Positions 1 through 6,622 are shown, numbered from the stretch's first letter. The stretch: DNA of 9,087 nucleotides from Pseudomonadota bacterium (GCA_009786045.1 WQTY01000066.1:1-9087); one strand, 5' to 3'. Program-made: numbers and translations. The notes: a model not told the origin generated them from the letters alone.

Positions 1-1310
1 TCACCGCCGGGTTCGGCACAAACCAGCTCGGCGACCCGCCGAAAGCAAAGTGTCAGGTCACGGCTGGATCTTCTGCCAAAGTTAATGTGGGCAATACTCT
101 GCGATGACAGCTGCATATAGCTGTCGACTGTGATCGATCCAAAGGGCGTGGAATCAAAGACCATGTTGAGCGGAAACCGGCCGCCTTTGCGCAGTGCCAG
201 TTCTATGAGTTCCGCTTTGGAAACACGCAATGTTCCGGTTTTGGTGTGATGACGGCCTTCGGCCGCAATCCGAATCGAAAAGCTGCGATCCTGCTCGAAA
301 TCCTTGGGAACAGACAGCGTAAACAGCGTCGTGCGGTCCGAATTAAACTGTGTCTGAAGCTCGGGGAGCTGCAGGGTTTCCTCTGCGCGCGTGGGCCATA
401 TCACATGGAGATGATCGCCCATGCCCTCATACCTGACCTGGATAAAGTAGGGAAAACCGCTCACGGTTTGGATGACGTATTCCTGCATCGGAAGAAGCAC
501 TCTGCCATTGACATAGATAAGCATCTTTGCGACGTCCGCATTCTCCGGTGCCCTGATGGTCAGTCTGGATGTCTGATAGAGCTCAGAGGAAACAAGCTCC
601 ACCGAAACGGGATATTCGACAAAGTTGCGATCCTTATTGAAAACGTCGAGATATGGCACATAGCCATCGTGATAGATCGCAATGGCATTGCTGCGATCCG
701 CCGCCAGAGGATAGGAGCCCCCCTCAAGCGTGCGCGCTGTCGGCGGCACGAAAACACCGTTGATCAACACATTGGCGTTTCCGGGGATGATGCTCATCTG
801 TGTTTCGACGACCGGAAGCGGCTCAAAGGCTGGTGTCTCAGGCTCGGCTAGTGCTTCCTCCTCCTGAGGCATTTCTTCGGTGATGAAGATTTTTGCAATC
901 ACCACGACCCCACCCAAAATGGCCGCCAAAACAACCAAAAAGAGAGTCACGAGAATTGGCCAGTGCCTTTGTTTGGGTTTGGCGCGCTCCCCGTTGACCT
1001 CTTCAATGGCACGCAGCAGCGGAGAGTCAACCATGAGCGTGCTCTCCCCCTTGTGGGAGACAACCGGCATGTCATGAATGGCATCCTCCATTGCCAGAGG
1101 AGAGGGATCCTCTGCTGCGGCAGAATTCTTGTCCACGACAACCACAGCAGACTTGGCAATGCCATCGCCAAAATCAATGCTGTCCTCGTCCTCAGCAAGT
1201 GAAGCCTGCTGACGTTCGTACTCGGCAAAAGCCGCCATATCAATGGCATTGCTGGCATGAATGAGCGAGGACTCACTTTGATGAGCGTTGTGTTGGGAAT
1301 GGTCGCGCAT
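1..1310 (-). CDS. PEGA-like single-pass membrane protein, second of two tandem paralogs (3' end outside window)
   Basis: The reading frame is open from an ATG at 1310-1308 to the left edge with no stop, so about 436 residues are visible and the C-terminus is missing. A weak GAGA Shine-Dalgarno-like stretch precedes the ATG. Residues 1-117 are polar and acidic and probably cytoplasmic. A membrane helix spans about 118-140 (WPILVTLFLVVLAAILGG), followed by a Glu/Pro-rich linker (EEMPQEEEALAEPE) and an extracytoplasmic region. That region opens with a PEGA-like domain (NANVLINGV ... IYHDGYVPYL) and includes HLHVIWP and CFRRVAELVC at 422-431. It is clearly homologous to the protein encoded at 1401-3389: INGV, DGxVP, NGRxLP, HxHxIWP and CFRRVxELVC recur in the same order, and the helix-to-Cys distance is almost the same (about 282 and 281 residues). 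By that alignment about 65 residues are missing. The cytoplasmic segment is unrelated to that of its paralog. Function is unknown; a role in envelope sensing with the upstream ECF sigma factor is inference. Confidence 0.85.
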   Translation of the reverse strand, partial: MRDHSQHNAHQSESSLIHASNAIDMAAFAEYERQQASLAEDEDSIDFGDGIAKSAVVVVDKNSAAAEDPSPLAMEDAIHDMPVVSHKGESTLMVDSPLLRAIEEVNGERAKPKQRHWPILVTLFLVVLAAILGGVVVIAKIFITEEMPQEEEALAEPETPAFEPLPVVETQMSIIPGNANVLINGVFVPPTARTLEGGSYPLAADRSNAIAIYHDGYVPYLDVFNKDRNFVEYPVSVELVSSELYQTSRLTIRAPENADVAKMLIYVNGRVLLPMQEYVIQTVSGFPYFIQVRYEGMGDHLHVIWPTRAEETLQLPELQTQFNSDRTTLFTLSVPKDFEQDRSFSIRIAAEGRHHTKTGTLRVSKAELIELALRKGGRFPLNMVFDSTPFGSITVDSYMQLSSQSIAHINFGRRSSRDLTLCFRRVAELVCAEPGG

Positions 1311-1347
1311 GGGATCTCTCACTGGAGCAAAATTGAACACTGTTTGT

Positions 1348-1363
1348 CTGATGATTTCATCAG
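1348..1363. repeat. perfect inverted repeat in the gap between the two paralogs
   Basis: CTGATGA and TCATCAG are perfect 7-bp arms around a TT centre. The element lies 38 bases upstream of the ATG of the second paralog, in the 90-bp gap after the first. A second small inverted repeat (GGCA-CA-TGCC, 1363-1372) abuts it. No T-tract follows on the minus strand, so it is not a typical intrinsic terminator. An operator or a short RNA hairpin is possible. Confidence 0.4.
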
Positions 1364-1400
1364 GCACATGCCTAACAAGTCAGAGCAGCCAAAGCAAGCC

Positions 1401-3389
1401 CTATAACCGTTTGTACCCCTCCTGTTTGAGGACAAAATTATCGCCTTTCACATCCACGCCAAAGACATAGCCACGCTTGGGCTGAAGCTCCTGGTGATAG
1501 GGGTTGCGCAGCACCCGCTTTGAATTATGCGGGCCTACGTAAGCAAATGCTTCCCAGCCATTGCCTGAAGGTATGACAGTTTCTCCTGTCATGCTCGGGC
1601 AAACCAGCTCTCCGACGCGCCTGAAACAAACCTGAATATCTGAATTCTTTGGCGTCTTAAAAGCCACCCGTGACTCACCCAGCGAATCGGCTAACAAATC
1701 CGTATCAAAAGATACCGTCCCAAACCCACGGGGGTATATGCTGAAGGCCAGCGGGATGCGCTGCTTGCGTGCAATGCTGTACTCAACAAGGGCGCCGGCA
1801 GGCGCATTCACTATCACCGGGGCGTTATAAACCGTATCCCCCATGGCAATCCGCACAGAGTACGGCTGAGCAGTGCGCACAGGGAACTTTTTCAGCTCAA
1901 GCGTTGACCCGCCCCGGGCATTGTTCTCAGAAGTAAGCGCCGGAATCATCACCAGATTGTCGACAGGACTATCCGGCCAGATAATGTGCATGTGTTTGCC
2001 GAAACCAGGTTTTTCCAGCACAAGAATATGCGGGCGCCCCAGAACCACATCGTGAACATCCATCGGGAAGCGAGGCAGTGTACGGCCATTAAAGGTCGCT
2101 TTGAGGTCGAAGCCTTCGACGGAAGGATCGCGGAACTTGAAACTGACTTTCGACTTCAGATACAACTCATCCGACTCAAAGTCGACGACAATGGGGCTTG
2201 AAAAATCAGCGCCTTTTTCGAAGGTTTTAAAGAATGGCACCATGCCATCGCGGTAAGCAAAGATGGTGTTGCGATGGCCGCGCACAAACTTGTGACTGCC
2301 GGCAGCGGCTGTCCGAACGCCATTGATATAGAGTGTCGCATCCGAAGGAATATCAATGTTGACATCGAAATAGTTCAGTGGTGTGGCCACCTCGACCACA
2401 TCGGCGCGCACTTCCTGTGCGGCTTCTTCCTGAGCAGCTGCCTGAACAGGTGACTCACTGCCGCTTGTCATCAAGACCACCACCACGCCGATAATGACGG
2501 CCGCGGCAACGGCAATGCCAATCATCAGCCCGGTATGACTGGACTTGGGTTTTGAGGCGGCCTCACCTGCGTAGGTCTCTATGAAGGCCAGGCGTCTGGC
2601 AGCCGCCGCCTCGTACGCCACTCTTTCCTGCTCTGCCGCACGTTCGAGTTGTTCCTGTTCGTAAGCCTCACGCTCTTCGGGCGTCAAATCTGCAAGGGCG
2701 AGCTCAAGCTGCTCCTGCTCATAGGCCTCACGCTCTTCGGGCGTCATCTCCGCAAAAATACTCTCCATATGTGCCTGATAGGCCTCCCCTTCTGACAGCA
2801 CCGATATGGCAGCATCCTCATCCTCTGCCGGCGCCACCCCGTCCGCAGACAACCCCGCCTCGGGCTCTCGCGCCACCGAAGGCCCCTCAACCGTCGGGCG
2901 CTCGGCAACCAACTGCCCCGATACTACTGCGGGTTCCTCGACCGTCGGGCGCCTGGAAACCTCCTGCCCGGCTGCCACCGAAGGCAACTCTGCCGTCGGG
3001 CGCTCAGCAATCGACTGCCCCGACACCACCGCGAGTTCCTTGATCGTCGGGCGACCGGATCCACTCGCTGCCGCACCCAAACCAGAGTCATCGCTCACAG
3101 CCTTAAGGATATCATCGACCACCCCCACCTGCGTGGGCTCTTCGTCGCCACCCTCCCCATCCGATTCCTCCCCGAATGTGGGCACCGGCGGCTTAGATGT
3201 CACAGCAGGTGCAGGCGAAGGCTTGCCGCGCGAAGAAAGGGGCGGCAGAATGGCCTTGCTAAAGCGCCTGGTCGGTGCATCATCCGAATTTTGCTCCGTA
3301 TCCTCAGCCGGGTTTAAAACCTCTGCTGCCTTTGAAGTCTGGAGCTTTGCAGCGGAAAATGGATTAAAACTACCACTTGAATCGTTCAT
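1401..3389 (-). CDS. PEGA-like single-pass membrane protein with repeat-rich cytoplasmic N-terminus, first of two tandem paralogs
   Basis: This 662-residue protein starts at the ATG at 3389-3387, which has GAGG six bases upstream. The frame stays open to a TTG at 3533, but the extra 48 codons look non-coding. Residues 1-112 are Ser/Pro/acidic and disordered. Residues 113-176 hold four 17-residue repeats beginning RPT. Residues 216-255 are two copies of a 20-residue charged repeat (TPEEREAYEQEQ), with a decayed copy just before; this part is probably helical. A membrane helix lies at about 286-307 (GLMIGIAVAAAVIIGVVVVL). The extracytoplasmic part begins with a PEGA-like domain (about 343-395: DATLYINGV, AYRDGMVPFF), then HMHIIWP (466-472) and CFRRVGELVC (588-597), whose two cysteines may form a disulfide. 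The gene follows an ECF sigma factor, the usual place for an anti-sigma factor, but shows no zinc anti-sigma HxxxCxxC motif. Function is unknown; sensing or sigma control through the cytoplasmic tail is inference. Confidence 0.88.
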   Translation of the reverse strand: MNDSSGSFNPFSAAKLQTSKAAEVLNPAEDTEQNSDDAPTRRFSKAILPPLSSRGKPSPAPAVTSKPPVPTFGEESDGEGGDEEPTQVGVVDDILKAVSDDSGLGAAASGSGRPTIKELAVVSGQSIAERPTAELPSVAAGQEVSRRPTVEEPAVVSGQLVAERPTVEGPSVAREPEAGLSADGVAPAEDEDAAISVLSEGEAYQAHMESIFAEMTPEEREAYEQEQLELALADLTPEEREAYEQEQLERAAEQERVAYEAAAARRLAFIETYAGEAASKPKSSHTGLMIGIAVAAAVIIGVVVVLMTSGSESPVQAAAQEEAAQEVRADVVEVATPLNYFDVNIDIPSDATLYINGVRTAAAGSHKFVRGHRNTIFAYRDGMVPFFKTFEKGADFSSPIVVDFESDELYLKSKVSFKFRDPSVEGFDLKATFNGRTLPRFPMDVHDVVLGRPHILVLEKPGFGKHMHIIWPDSPVDNLVMIPALTSENNARGGSTLELKKFPVRTAQPYSVRIAMGDTVYNAPVIVNAPAGALVEYSIARKQRIPLAFSIYPRGFGTVSFDTDLLADSLGESRVAFKTPKNSDIQVCFRRVGELVCPSMTGETVIPSGNGWEAFAYVGPHNSKRVLRNPYHQELQPKRGYVFGVDVKGDNFVLKQEGYKRL
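2625..2744 (-). repeat. two tandem 60-bp in-frame repeats (TPEEREAYEQEQ units)
   Basis: Two adjacent 60-bp units encode 20 residues each (residues 216-255 of the 662-residue protein). Both contain TPEEREAYEQEQLE, and a 21-base stretch is identical in both copies. A degenerate third unit (GEAYQAHMESIFAEM) lies immediately before in the protein. The near identity at the DNA level suggests recent duplication. The charged, heptad-friendly composition suggests a helix or coiled coil just inside the membrane. Confidence 0.8.
2862..3053 (-). repeat. four imperfect 51-bp in-frame repeats (RPT units)
   Basis: A 17-residue unit starting RPT begins at residues 113, 130, 147 and 164 of the membrane protein, for example RPTVEEPAVVSGQLVAE; the last copy is shortened. 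On the plus strand the core CGTCGGGCG recurs every 51 bases. Each unit carries one threonine in an Arg-Pro-Thr setting, which could be a spaced set of phosphorylation or docking sites, although that is inference. Confidence 0.8.
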
Positions 3390-3395
3390 GTCGTG

Positions 3396-3399
3396 CCTC
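3396..3399 (-). promoter_or_regulatory. ribosome binding site choosing ATG 3389
   Basis: GAGG on the minus strand lies six bases before the ATG at 3389-3387. It favours this start over the TTG at 3533, where the apparent AGGAGG is simply the Glu run at the end of the sigma factor gene. Confidence 0.55.
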
Positions 3400-3477
3400 G
3401 GTGGGGTGGAGGAGGGGGATTTATGCGAGGAAACGCCGCCAGCCCTGTCTGGTTGAACAGAACACGCAACTCCCTCA

Positions 3478-3506
3478 ATTCTGCCACATTCGCATTGTCC
3501 ATTCAA
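3478..3506 (-). promoter_or_regulatory. weak sigma-70-like promoter candidate for the paralog pair
   Basis: TTGAAT (3506-3501) and CAGAAT (3483-3478) are separated by 17 bases on the minus strand, each matching four of six consensus bases. It lies in the 144-bp gap after the sigma factor gene and overlaps an imperfect inverted repeat. It could give the membrane proteins separate expression, but matches this weak occur by chance. Confidence 0.22.
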
Positions 3507-3523
3507 GTCACCTTGATGGCCAA
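3495..3523. repeat. imperfect inverted repeat just after the sigma factor gene
   Basis: On the minus strand the arms TTGGCCATCAAG and CTTGAATGGACAA flank a GTGA loop, which fits a GNRA tetraloop. They pair with one mismatch and one bulged base. The structure begins ten bases past the sigma factor stop codon. No U-tract follows. It may be an RNA stem-loop adjusting expression of the downstream genes, or an operator. Confidence 0.35.
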
Positions 3524-3533
3524 TGCAGGACAA

Positions 3534-4145
3534 TCACCCCTCCTCCTCGATCTCCGGGATATCCTCGCAATCGAGATATCCCTTCAGTGCTCGCTGAAGG
3601 TTGCGGCGGGCGTGGTGGAGGCGGCTCATGACAGTGCCTACCTGAATCTCCAGGGTCTGTGCGATTTCTTCGTATGTCAGCCCGTCGACTTCACGAAGCA
3701 CGATAATCGCGCGGTGCTTTTCGGAAAGCATGCCCATAGCGCTGTGAATCTGCTCGCGAAGTTCGGCACGGGCATAAACACGATCCGGATTCGCGCCCAG
3801 ACTCTGAGGCTGATGTATGTCGGCAGATGCAAAGTTTTTCTGAAAATCGTTATCGAATTCGACTTCCTTGGCAGTCCTGCGGCGGCGATAACGATCGACA
3901 GAGAGATTGTAGGCGATACGATAAACCCAGGGGAAGAATTTGGTTTCCGGCTGAAATTTGTGAATGTTCTTATAGACGCGGATAAAGCATTCCTGGGATA
4001 TCTCAAGCGCATCCTGGCGATTGCGCACAATGGCATAGACAGCGGCAATAACGCGATCCTTGTAGCGCCAGAAAAGCAGCTCAAAAGCCTGCATATCGCC
4101 GGCCTGAATCTTCAGGACAAGCTGTTCGTCGCTTGAGTTATCCAT
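3534..4145 (-). CDS. ECF-type RNA polymerase sigma factor (sigma-70 family)
   Basis: This 203-residue protein has the compact ECF layout. Region 2 covers about 5-90: DALEISQECFIRVYKN, then FPWVYRIAYNLSVDRYRRRR for promoter melting and -10 contact. Region 4 covers about 135-190: LSEKHRAIIVLREVDGLTYE and an HTH ending GTVMSRLHHARRNL, which reads the -35 element. The ATG at 4145 is chosen because region 2 begins at once and the length fits the family. A GTG at 4217 would add 24 unconserved residues and would begin within the inverted repeat at 4202-4215. Neither start has a good Shine-Dalgarno sequence. The usual DAED of region 2.2 reads DALE. The tail is acidic (EDIPEIEEEG). The gene sits 80 bp after a pseudokinase-membrane fusion and before two membrane proteins, so it probably directs an envelope-linked regulon. 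Its assignment to a numbered ECF group cannot be made by eye. Confidence 0.95.
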   Translation of the reverse strand: MDNSSDEQLVLKIQAGDMQAFELLFWRYKDRVIAAVYAIVRNRQDALEISQECFIRVYKNIHKFQPETKFFPWVYRIAYNLSVDRYRRRRTAKEVEFDNDFQKNFASADIHQPQSLGANPDRVYARAELREQIHSAMGMLSEKHRAIIVLREVDGLTYEEIAQTLEIQVGTVMSRLHHARRNLQRALKGYLDCEDIPEIEEEG

Positions 4146-4201
4146 AGGTCGTTGCGTCAGAATCGGCGGCTGCCCAAGAGGGCAGAGAAAGCTGTCTTGT
4201 C

Positions 4202-4215
4202 GCGGATTTATCCGC
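4202..4215. repeat. perfect inverted repeat between pseudokinase and sigma factor genes
   Basis: GCGGAT and ATCCGC arms flank a TT centre, 57 bases upstream of the preferred sigma factor ATG and 10 bases beyond the pseudokinase stop codon. There is no following T-tract, so a classical terminator is unlikely. It is suited to a dimeric regulator, or could be a minor hairpin in the transcript. Confidence 0.4.
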
Positions 4216-4225
4216 ACTCAGGAGG

Positions 4226-6106
4226 CTAATAGGAAAGTGGATAGGTGACCTTTTTGATCGTCCCGCCAAACTGCCTGAACTTCAGAGAAGAAAAAGCAGA
4301 AACGAGGCATTCATTGAGCTCACCCTGAGCTGTCGTTGTAAGATTACGCACCGATCCAGACTGTTGAATGGCAAAACTGACGGTAACCTGATGCCTGCGG
4401 CCACCCGAATGCTGTACGAAGCAATCGGATTGTCTGCGAAGCGCCCGCGGATTCATGAGCTGCTCCTCGATTTCCCAGTCCAGAAGCGGCGGGAGTTCCA
4501 CACCATCCTCACCGCCAAAGGAAAACGTTTCGATGCCATCATCCTGCTGCTGCCCCCCCATGGGAGACAGCCCTGCTGCCCGGCGCTTGGCCGCAAACAC
4601 CTTTCGATGCTCTGCCTCCCAGGCTGCCAGGGCTGCTTCACGCTCAGCAGCAGTTGCCTTCGGATCAAACAGTGCCATAGCCTGTTTTTCGTCTACATTG
4701 AGTGAAAACTCTTCCATCTTCGGGAGCTCAAACTCCTTGGAAAACTTCGGAAAAGCCGCCTCAAGCGCCAATGGCTCAGGCGCCGCCAGCATGCTCAAAG
4801 CGATGATGGGAATGCTGATGAGCGCAGCGACACCGAGGATCCCGGCGATGACCGTCGAGATGCCTGCCGTCTTGACGCGTTTTTCCGTGCGTTTCTTCCT
4901 GGCAGCAGCCTCTGCCTGGTTGCGTTCACGCACCGGAATATAGGCTTTCACAGCTTCCGCACACGCCGGGATCTTGCCCAGCGACTCACGTTTCTTTGTG
5001 AGGGTATTGTATACGAGCGTTTTTTCGTGAATCTCATCCTGGTAGAGCTTTTTCAGCAAACCCTCTGTGTTAAAAGGTCCATAATCCAGACCATTCTTCT
5101 GATATATCCAGACCTCCGGATCGCCGGTCTTGGGATGCGCCCCCGAGATACGGTCCTCACCGCGATCAAAGAGATCGGGTTTTTTCTGGGGGGGGAAATC
5201 AAGCGCCGGCAAGTCACCGCTGGCCGTCAGAGCACGCAAATCGTTCACCCCTAAAACGATAGACGACAGGTCGGTGTCGCTTGGGGCATCGACCGCTCGC
5301 TTCAGGCTTTCTTTAAATGCTGCAACATTCTTAAACCGTACTCCGGCATCCTGCCTGGTGGCCTGATACAAGCTCTCTTTAACGGCTGCAGAGATTCCGG
5401 AAAGCCTCTCGATGAACTTTTCAGGCGCACCGGAGTAACCCTCCAGCGACAGACCGCTCATCAGCTCGGCAAACAACAGGCCAAGCGAATACACATCGGA
5501 AACGGGTGTCGGCATTGCGCCAGAAGTATGACGCACCTCGGGGGCCACAAAAACGCCGCCAAAATAACGATCACGCCTGCCGGCGGACAAATACCGGGAT
5601 GCGAGATGCGCACAGACATAGTGCGCCATCTTGACTCGCCCCTGGCTCGTGACAAGAATGGTACGCGGAGAGAGCGAACCATAAGCACACCCTGCCTGGT
5701 GAACCGCCTCAAGGCCGGAACACAGGTGCGCCAGGAAGCTATAAGCAGCCTTCAGCCCAAGAATCTGCCCGCGCTCGCGGCGCACCCGCAAATGCGCTTC
5801 AAAGGTTTCACCATCGACATATTCCATGCCAATGTAGCCAGCCACGCCATCTGACACAAATAACTCAAGGTTCGCCATACTCTTGTGGCTGATGCTTCGA
5901 AGATCTGCCACCACATGCCTGATCTCTTCCGCCAGGGAAGCATCGCACGCAAAACTCAACTGCAAAAAAAGAAGCATCTGGCGAGTATTTCGATCCGTCA
6001 CCAAACACGTCACACCGAGCTCGTCCTCGCCCATGATCGTGACGACATCATAGCGATCGGCGATCACATCACCGGCAGCGACCTTTGTCAGCGTCAGTTC
6101 ACTCAT
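4226..6106 (-). CDS. pseudokinase fused to GYF_2-like domain, membrane helix and AgmX/PglI C-terminal domain
   Basis: This 626-residue protein starts at the ATG at 6106, with AAGGA six bases upstream; an ATG two codons earlier is less well placed. Residues 12-272 follow the Ser/Thr kinase fold, with APE at 188-190 and SDVYSLGLLFAELMSG at 203-218. The catalytic residues are gone: the beta-3 lysine is absent (QMLLFLQL, 43-50), the HRD loop reads YGSLSPRT (142-149, catalytic Asp replaced by Ser144), and DFG reads HYV (162-164). Binding or scaffolding is therefore more likely than phosphotransfer. Residues about 332-380 resemble GYF_2 (VWIYQKNGLDYGPF). A basic stretch (KKRTEKR) precedes a membrane helix at about 413-441. 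After a linker, residues 560-626 match the AgmX/PglI C-terminal (TonB-C-like) pattern with two cysteines (C562, C600) and a final YPLSY. The kinase-like part would be cytoplasmic and the C-terminus periplasmic. It lies nine bases after the lipoprotein gene and upstream of the ECF sigma factor. Confidence 0.9.
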   Translation of the reverse strand: MSELTLTKVAAGDVIADRYDVVTIMGEDELGVTCLVTDRNTRQMLLFLQLSFACDASLAEEIRHVVADLRSISHKSMANLELFVSDGVAGYIGMEYVDGETFEAHLRVRRERGQILGLKAAYSFLAHLCSGLEAVHQAGCAYGSLSPRTILVTSQGRVKMAHYVCAHLASRYLSAGRRDRYFGGVFVAPEVRHTSGAMPTPVSDVYSLGLLFAELMSGLSLEGYSGAPEKFIERLSGISAAVKESLYQATRQDAGVRFKNVAAFKESLKRAVDAPSDTDLSSIVLGVNDLRALTASGDLPALDFPPQKKPDLFDRGEDRISGAHPKTGDPEVWIYQKNGLDYGPFNTEGLLKKLYQDEIHEKTLVYNTLTKKRESLGKIPACAEAVKAYIPVRERNQAEAAARKKRTEKRVKTAGISTVIAGILGVAALISIPIIALSMLAAPEPLALEAAFPKFSKEFELPKMEEFSLNVDEKQAMALFDPKATAAEREAALAAWEAEHRKVFAAKRRAAGLSPMGGQQQDDGIETFSFGGEDGVELPPLLDWEIEEQLMNPRALRRQSDCFVQHSGGRRHQVTVSFAIQQSGSVRNLTTTAQGELNECLVSAFSSLKFRQFGGTIKKVTYPLSY

Positions 6107-6112
6107 CGTCAT

Positions 6113-6117
6113 TCCTT
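6113..6117 (-). promoter_or_regulatory. ribosome binding site overlapping the lipoprotein stop codon
   Basis: AAGGA on the minus strand shares two bases with the TAA stop of the lipoprotein gene and lies six bases before the ATG at 6106. It decides the pseudokinase start and suggests that the two genes are translationally coupled. Confidence 0.6.
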
Positions 6118-6589
6118 AATGAGATGCCACAGGCAAATCAATCACCCATCGCCCGGACTCGCGCCGGAGCTCGACATTGATTTGCGCCGCATCATGTAGC
6201 ACAATGCTCACCATCGCCTTGTCAGCATCTGCCGATGTGACCTCAAACTTCTTGTACTCCCGGGTTGAAGACAACATGCGCCCAAAACGCAGCATGTCGG
6301 CGCCCTCCCGTGGCGGCAGATTCGGATGCGCAGCGTTAAACGACGCCGCTTGCGAGGCAAGCGCCTCGCGGGTCGAATGTCCCAAAAATTCCCAGGCCAA
6401 AGGCAAATCCTGCGACTCCGCCGCAGACAAAAATGCCTTCAAAACATCATCAGGCGCATCTTTCTTCCAGGCAGGCTGCCCAGAACACCCCCAAATACCC
6501 CCTCCCAAAACCAGCACGACGACACACACCCAGCGGTGCCAACGCACGCCCAAAACTCGCCTGACCGATGATGCCACGCAAAACGCCAT
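6116..6589 (-). CDS. small putative lipoprotein with NTF2-like (DUF4878-type) domain
   Basis: This 157-residue protein has an N-terminal export signal: basic VRRVLGVRWHRW, then the hydrophobic run VCVVVLVLGGGIWG, then Cys35 as lipidation site. The lipobox (IWGC) is slightly atypical because of Trp at -2. Ser at +2 would favour outer-membrane sorting if the E. coli-type rule holds. The mature part, about 46-157, resembles NTF2-like/DUF4878 proteins: an early helix (DDVLKAFLSAAESQDLPLAWEFL), a central loop, then beta strands ending RRESGRWVIDLPV. Such domains bind small ligands or partners; no catalytic residue can be named. The ATG at 6589 has no Shine-Dalgarno sequence, and a GTG 14 codons in would give a more typical signal peptide, so the start is uncertain. 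It is probably the first gene of the operon, joined closely to the pseudokinase, and could be its envelope partner (inference). Confidence 0.75.
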   Translation of the reverse strand: MAFCVASSVRRVLGVRWHRWVCVVVLVLGGGIWGCSGQPAWKKDAPDDVLKAFLSAAESQDLPLAWEFLGHSTREALASQAASFNAAHPNLPPREGADMLRFGRMLSSTREYKKFEVTSADADKAMVSIVLHDAAQINVELRRESGRWVIDLPVASH

Positions 6590-6622
6590 GCCAAATTACC
6601 AAACACACTGTCGGGCGCACCC

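Noticed and set aside
246..851. Long plus-strand ORF of 201 codons
   Set aside because: It is antisense to the continuous membrane-protein frame, which has a membrane helix and a clear paralog next door; the plus-strand product shows no domain.
3456..3485. TGGCA ... TTGC resembling a sigma-54 promoter in the gap after the sigma factor gene
   Set aside because: The GG-to-GC distance is too long for sigma-54.
3390..3533. N-terminal extension of the first membrane paralog from TTG 3533, containing four cysteines that might suggest a zinc anti-sigma motif
   Set aside because: The cysteines do not fit HxxxCxxC, the start is TTG, its apparent ribosome binding site is the Glu codon run of the sigma factor, and ATG 3389 has its own GAGG.
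3393..4136. Plus-strand ORF of 247 codons
   Set aside because: It lies opposite the unmistakable ECF sigma factor and is a shadow of its codon pattern.
4146..4217. GTG-initiated 24-residue extension of the sigma factor
   Set aside because: The ATG start fits the family; the extension has no ribosome binding site and begins within a palindrome.
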